From Cyrtodaria siliqua (Eukaryota > Mollusca > Bivalvia > Adapedonta > Hiatellidae), in contig JAWPHD010010204.1 in assembly GCA_037043455.1 (NCBI GenBank), positions 1-64,000 on the forward strand: 64,000 bases of DNA, written 5' to 3'. The notes below the pieces were generated by a model that saw only the letters and a program-made list of their open reading frames with translations, did no database searches and had not been told where the DNA came from. Numbering within the stretch: the stretch's first letter is position 1; each line of letters opens with the position of its first letter. A program made the position numbers and the translations under genes. This document shows positions 37,501 through 44,800 of the stretch, piece after piece.

Positions 37501-40500
37501 ATGTGCGATTAATGTGTATTAACACCGAATTCTTAATAAAAGTATTCTATGTTCGACAATCAGTTGCCAGAGGCGTAGCTTGGCTGAATATGATGTGTAG
37601 GCCGAGTTGTAGGGGGGTCCGGGGGCATGCTCCCCCGATTTTTTTTTGTTTCAGCTAGACTGTCGGAGGTGCGTTTTGGCGTATATTTCGTACCGGTGAA
37701 TATGTCTATAAGAGCATCAATATCCTTACTTTTTACCGTAAATTATATATCTTATAACTAAAAAGAAGCTGAAAACATTTAAAGTAATTTAATGTTATTT
37801 ATATTAATACGAAGTACTAGTATACAATTTATATGAACACATTGTAAGTTAATCATATTTGAGTATATTTTGTTGCGATTTTAAAATTTAGCCCCTTACC
37901 CCACTAGGCCTCCGATTTTTATTGCATTTTTGGCATGTTAACCTTTTACTATAATGTTCAATAGTTATACACTGTATTGATATTTAAACAATCCATACGT
38001 ATCATAGTATAAATTTTATGATAATAATAAATGACGGTTAAAATATGTACCTTTAATGTTAAGGGACTTGGCGATTATCGCAAGCGACGACACATTTTTG
38101 AATGGTTAAAGCTAAATAATTACTCAATATGTTTTTTACAAGAAATCGACTGCGAAGAAAATACATTTAGAACATGGAAATCAGAATGGGGACACGAAGC
38201 ATTTTTTAATAGAAATAATATGGGCGTGGGCATCCTTGTTAACTCAAATTTGTCATACAAAATATTGGAACATAAAAACATTATAGATGGTAGGATGCAA
38301 TCATTAAAGATCAGCATCGATGAACACGATTTTTTAATGTTGAATGTGTATGGTCCGAATAACACATCTGGTAATATGAAGTTTCTGTCAAGTATTGAAG
38401 AGTTTATCACTTTACATGATAGTGATACTTTAATTGTTGGTGGGGATTTTAATACTGTGATTGATGTAAGTTTAGACAAGAAAAATGGTAATGTTAACAA
38501 CAACAAACAATGTCGAGAAAATATTAATACTATAATAGGAAATAACGATATAAACGATATTTGGAGAATTTTAAACCCCACTACTAGACATTATACGTGG
38601 CACTCAAACCCCCAATATTTTGCAGACTAGATTATTTTTTAGTGTCTTCAAATATTGTTAATTCTATCTCGGCTTGAAAAATATCTACAGGGCTACGTTC
38701 AGATCATTCTCTTGTATATTTTAATTTAATTACGGACAAAACTCCGCGCGGACCTGGATATTTTAAATTGAACAAAAGTGTAATTTTAGAAAAAGAATAC
38801 CAAATTAAAATTAAACTATACAAGAAATAGTCGATATAAATAAAGATTCAAACCCCAATACTTTTTGGGAAATAGTTAAAGGCGCAATCCGCAATGAGAC
38901 AATTCTATATACATCGCTTAAGAAAAAGAAAGTATTGAAAGAAGAATTACGTTAAACTAAAAGATGAAATTGACAAACTAGAATTAGATTTATCATCAAA
39001 CCCTCATAACGAAATTGCGATTAACACTATTTTAGAAAAGAAAACTCTTTTAGCGAATATTATAGAAAAAAAGACCAATGGTATCATTATTAGAGCAAAA
39101 GCAGAATGGGTCGAACGAGCAGAAAAAAACACAAAATATTTCGCAAATCTAGAAAGAAAAAAATCAGAACGAAAAACAATAAAAAGATTAATAAACAACA
39201 ATATAGAAATTACGGACTCTAATAGTATCATGACAGAAACAAAACGATATTATGAACACTTATATAGTAAAGTTAATACGAAAATAACAAAAACGGATGT
39301 TTTTCCCATCGAAAATGGATCTTCACTAAATCAAGAACAACGCGAACTGTGTGAAGGAAATTTAAGAGAACTAGAATGTTATAATGCTTTAATTAAAAAA
39401 AAAGAAAAACAACAAAAGTCCGGGATCGGTTGGAATAACAACAGAGTTTTATAAAATATTTTGGAATGACATTAAACACTATTATATTAATTCAATTAAT
39501 CATTCATATGAAAATGGAAATTTAACAGTTATGCAAAAGCAAGGCGTTATCACGTTATTACCTAAAAAAGACAACAATTTAACTTCATTGACAAACTGGA
39601 GACCTATAAGTTTATTAAACGTGGACTATAAAATTTCTACTAAATGCATTGCAAACCGCATGAAAAAGGTTTTATTTACACTCAAAGACAATAGCCAAAC
39701 AGGATTTTTGAAAGGTAGATACATTGGAGAAAACATAAGAACTATATTTGAGTTTATTGATTATTTGAATGACAAAGACTCTCCAGGATTAATTTTTTTG
39801 CGGCCTTCGAGAAAGCCTTTGATAGCGTCGACCATGAATTTATTATAAAATGTTAAGCTATTTTAACTTTGGACCATCTTTCATCAATTGGATAAAACTG
39901 TTTTATAATGATGCCCAAAGTTGTCTTATAAATAATGGATACATGTCAGACTTTTTTAAAATAGATAGAGGAGTTAGGCAGGGATGCCCACTGTCGCCAT
40001 ATCTTTTTATAATAGCAATTGAACTACTATACAATGCCACACGGAAACATAAGGATATTATAGGAATCAAAATTAATAATAATGAAATAAAAAACACAGC
40101 ATTCGCAGACGATGCTACGTTTATTCTAGATGGGTAAAAAAAAAAGTTTTTGAAACATTAGTCAACCTAATCGATAATTTTAGCGAAGAGTCTGGATTAA
40201 AATTAAACATAAAAAAAATCAATAATACTACGTGTCGGTTCATTAAAAGATTCAAATGAAAAATACTGTGAAGAAAAATAATTTGTATGGACTAAAGACA
40301 AAGCAACAACACTGGGAATCGTTTTTGCAAATGAAAAGGAAAACTGTGAAGAATATAACATTTATCCAAAAATAGATCAATTTATAACATGCTTAGATCA
40401 ATGGAAAAAACACAATTTATCTATTCTAGGAAAGATAACGGTAATAAAACTTTTGCTCTACCAAAACTGATATCCCTCTAACCGTTTTGGAGACTCCATC

Positions 40501-41786
40501 AACAGAATCCTTGAATCGAATAAAAATTAAAATGTATGAATATTTGTGGGAGGGTAAACCAGACAAAATCAATAGGAAAACAATTATACAAGACTATAAA
40601 AATGATAGATTTGGAATCATTTATTAATTCCACTAAAGCAGGATGGGTCAAAAGACTTACTAATCCGGATAATCACGGTGATTGGAAGGATATTTACATG
40701 AAAGAACTTAATCAGTATGGTGGGGGTATTTTATTTGAAAGCAATGTGGACATTAAAGATGCAAACAAAATAATCACACGATCCGCTTTTCTGTCAGAAA
40801 TAATAAAATCCTGGTCTTTAGTAAACTTCAAAAAGAAAGCTAACAACATTTCAAAACAGATAATATGGAATAACTCGGACATAAGTCATCAAGGACATAC
40901 TGTATACTTCAAAACATGGGATAATTTGGGTATTAAATATATTGAACAACTGTATAACCATAGAATTAGAGAATTTTATACATTTGCACATTTAAAAACA
41001 ATATATAACATACATGATTCTGAATTCCTGAATTACTATACAATTGTTCAAAGCATACCAAACAAATGGAAACAGGAACTGAAAACAGAAGATAGAACAA
41101 CACACTATAGCGAAATAAGCTTACTGAAACAAATAGGAAAACAAAACAGTGCCAACAAATTATTATATAACATTCAAGTGGAACGCATGCAAACAGAATT
41201 ACAAATTAAACCTCTCCAAAAATGGGAAGAAACTATAACAAACATAAACTGAAAACTCATTCATACCACACCTTTCAAAAGCACAATAGATACAAAACTT
41301 AGATCTTTTCAATATAAATATATAATGAGAATTATACCCACAAATAAATTTCTATATAAGTGCAAAATTAGTAACACAAGTCTCTGTGATTTTTGCAATA
41401 TGCACGTTGAAACAATTGAACATTTGTTTTGGGAATATCCATTTAGTAGAGCTTTTTGGACAGAAATACATAACTTTTTAAACAGCAAAAATATTCCTTT
41501 GGCATTGACTTTCCAAATGATTTCATTTGGTATTATTCAAGATAAATCGTATTCAGATATTTTAAACTGTGTTTTAATAATTGCAAAGTATTTTATTTTC
41601 AAGAATAAGTATGCGAAAACGATTCCTTGTTTTACATCTTTCATCTCATACATATAAAAAATTGAACATATACAGCGTATTATAGCCAGTTCGAAAGACA
41701 AATTGGAATATCATTCAAAAAAAGTGGAAAGTTTTACGTTTAAACACAGACAATTGAACAGTATTCGGTAACAAATTCTCGCTCCC

Positions 41787-41838
<52 letters not shown>

Positions 41839-44800
41839 TGTCTCGCTTTTTTCTCTTTTTTCTTTTTCTTTTCTCAATTTCAGCTAGTGTCTAGTCTCTG
41901 CCGCTGAATGTAACTTATTTCTTGGAATACATACATGTAAAACGACACTTTAATATAACTGTTCTGTGCTATTCAATGACTACATTCATGTATATATGTA
42001 TATGTAACTTGTGTACTGTAATAAACCTTATATTGTTTTTGCATATATGTATTAAAAGAAATAAATATTGAAATATATAAAAAAAACACTAAAAAGAAGC
42101 TGAAAACATTTAAGGTAATTTAATGTTATTTATATTAATACAAGTACTAGTCTACAATTTAAATGAACACATTGTATGTTAATCATATTTGAGTATATTT
42201 TGTTGCGATTTTAAAATTTAGCCCCTTACCCCACTAGGCCTCCGATTTGTATTGCATTTTTGGCATTTTTATTTTTTCGATTTCTCAGAAAAAAGTGTAG
42301 GCCGCGGCCTTCACGGCCTATAGGAAGCTACGCCCCTGATTGCACAGCATTCACATATTTTAACCATCCGTAGAATATCATAGTCATATAGGCCATATAG
42401 TGTGTGTTTTTATCCGTAGTTCGTTAATAGACACAGACATTAGAGCAAGTCCATTAACACATACTTGGAACCCCATGAAGGTAATTTTGAAATTGAATAC
42501 CCACCTAAAGATGCAAAATTTAGTTTGAAGAACCAAATTTCTGAAATTGGGTTTACCAATAGATTTTTGTTAAATTGCCTTCCTGGGGTCCTGTCACAAT
42601 ATGGTCACGGGTATGTTTTAATAGAATAGCCCTTATGTGTTTTAAGACGTTTGCTAGAGAAGGTACAACTTTTATAGCTTGTAATAATGACAGGGCTTTC
42701 TTTACAAACGCCCCTATTGATAATTATAATGTGTGGACTTGTGCCGATGTTTGTAGAGCGTTATCTTTCCTTCTCAATAACATCTTTATAAGATACGATA
42801 AAACTGTCTATCGCCACGTTGTTGGTATTCCTATGGGTACTAACTGTGCGCCACTTGTCGCAGATTTGTTTTTGTACTGCTATGAAAGAGATTTCATGTT
42901 GAGTTTGTCACCTGCTAGCCAGAGTGAATTTATTGATGCGTTTAATAATACATCTCGGTAGCTAGATGACATACCCAATATTGATAATCCGTTCTTTGCT
43001 CATATGGTTACTAACATTTATCCACCAGAGCTCACGTTGAATAAAGCCAACAGTTCGGATACGAAAGCAGCAGTCCTCGATCCACATCTCTCGATTTCTA
43101 ATGAGTTCATACATACAGAAATATATGATAAGAGAGATGACTTCAACTTTAACATCGTTAACTATCCACACCTGGATAGGGGTGTACCTCGTTCTACATC
43201 AAAAAAGGAGCTCCTGCGTCACCAATTTTACCCCTCATAAGTATCATAATATTCTTATATGATTCTAATATGATAGAGCAACCATGCCTAGTATTGACAC
43301 TTTTATATAGAAAACAACACCACTAACCTTCTTTTTTAAATACAGAACACGTTAATGTACCTCGTGCTACCTCATATGGGGTTTATATCTCCCAGCTCAT
43401 TAATTTTGCTTGAGCCTGTAATGATGTTATAGACTTCAATGATCGAAATCAAGTTATTACAAGTAAACTTCTTCAGCAGGGTTTACAAACTACGTAGATT
43501 TCTCTCAAAATTCTACCGCCGCAACGAAAACCAACTGGAGAAGTACAACACCAACCTTAAAACTCTTCTGCGACTAGGAATATCACAACTCTTATTTTAT
43601 GGAGATGTGGTCTATAAACTTCGTAAGTTAAAGGGATCTGGCGGATTTCCTGAGCACTTTAAAAATTAATCAGGAAGTTCGTTAGAAAAGGGTACGACGA
43701 TTTAGTATTACAACGCACTGAGAGTTTAGTGATTGACCCCTCTACAGTCAGTCACTTCGCTTCACTTTTCCCTTGTGCGATGACTGGACAACCTGTAGGG
43801 ACTCTATGACTGCACCTACTGAAACCCCGACCAAGTGAGCTTTCGTCCCTCGGGTTTTCTGGTCGTACCCTAGATTGGTTTTCTCTTTGGCTGCAACTGC
43901 TGTGGTTGTTCAGTACAATTCTGGATACATCCTGAGATGTTTCTTGTTTTTGTATTTTGTACTTTACAACAACAACATAGTGTTTATTTTGTTATTTTCT
44001 CTGGATGTGGGCTTTATTGTAAGATAACTCCTTTTGATGGGATGTAGTTTTGTTTACACTGTCTTGTCTATTTGGGCGCTGAAGACAGGATAATAGCGAG
44101 GATTGTGTAAAGATAAAATCGATTCAAGCTAACCTGTAGGCATTATTACCTTCTGACCGTTCCAAGTCGGTAACACTGTCTTCACCACCCTTTCTGTTGT
44201 ATTTTGTCTTTTTCATTGTATAATTATTCAAATATTGCTCCTTGTTTGTAGTGCAGTGCGGTGCCATTGAGTTTGGACGCTGCGGTTTCTATAGGACCCT
44301 ATATCTCATTTTTATTCTCATTATTTGTAGTTCGCAGAATTTATCTGTTTGATGTCTATAGTTTACAATAGGCGCAGTATGTACGTTTTATATGTATAGT
44401 AGTTAAGAGAAACAAACAATGTTTGCGTTTTATATTTAGAAGTGTACAATAGATAGAAATCGTATATTTTTTATATCCGTAGATAACCATAGACACAATA
44501 TTTCTGTGTTTCTGTGAGGATTGTGAGCGTAATGATGGAGTCAGCAGACCGTACTTCATGAGCAAGAACCTGATGGTAGGTGCTGACATACCTTAAGCAT
44601 GATGCAAGCTGTTTGACATAAAGCTTTGTCTATAGTTCGCCACTATGTTTTAGTTTCCCATTGATTGTTCAAGGACTGAACGATGATGTCTAACTAAACC
44701 CTGAAAGGGATGGTAACGTTAAATGTCGTCTTTAATCAGGACTTGTCGTGTACTTAATGGTTTATTATCGTGTTGTTCTGGCTTTTGCCAAGTCATTGAG

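Larger units (their letters stand above)
37568..42338. mobile_element. hAT-like MITE hosting a nested LINE
   Basis: Outer ends CAGAGGCGTAGCTTGG (37,568) and, reversed, CAGGGGCGTAGCTTCC (42,338) are inverted repeats with the CAG(A/G)GGCGTAGC sequence of widespread hAT-type elements. Inside the left end is GGGGGTCCGGGGGCATGCTC, and near the right end GTAGGCCGCGGCC. An exact 8-bp target duplication was not visible. The central 4.15 kb is a LINE inserted later, so the original element was about 440 bp. Confidence 0.65.
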
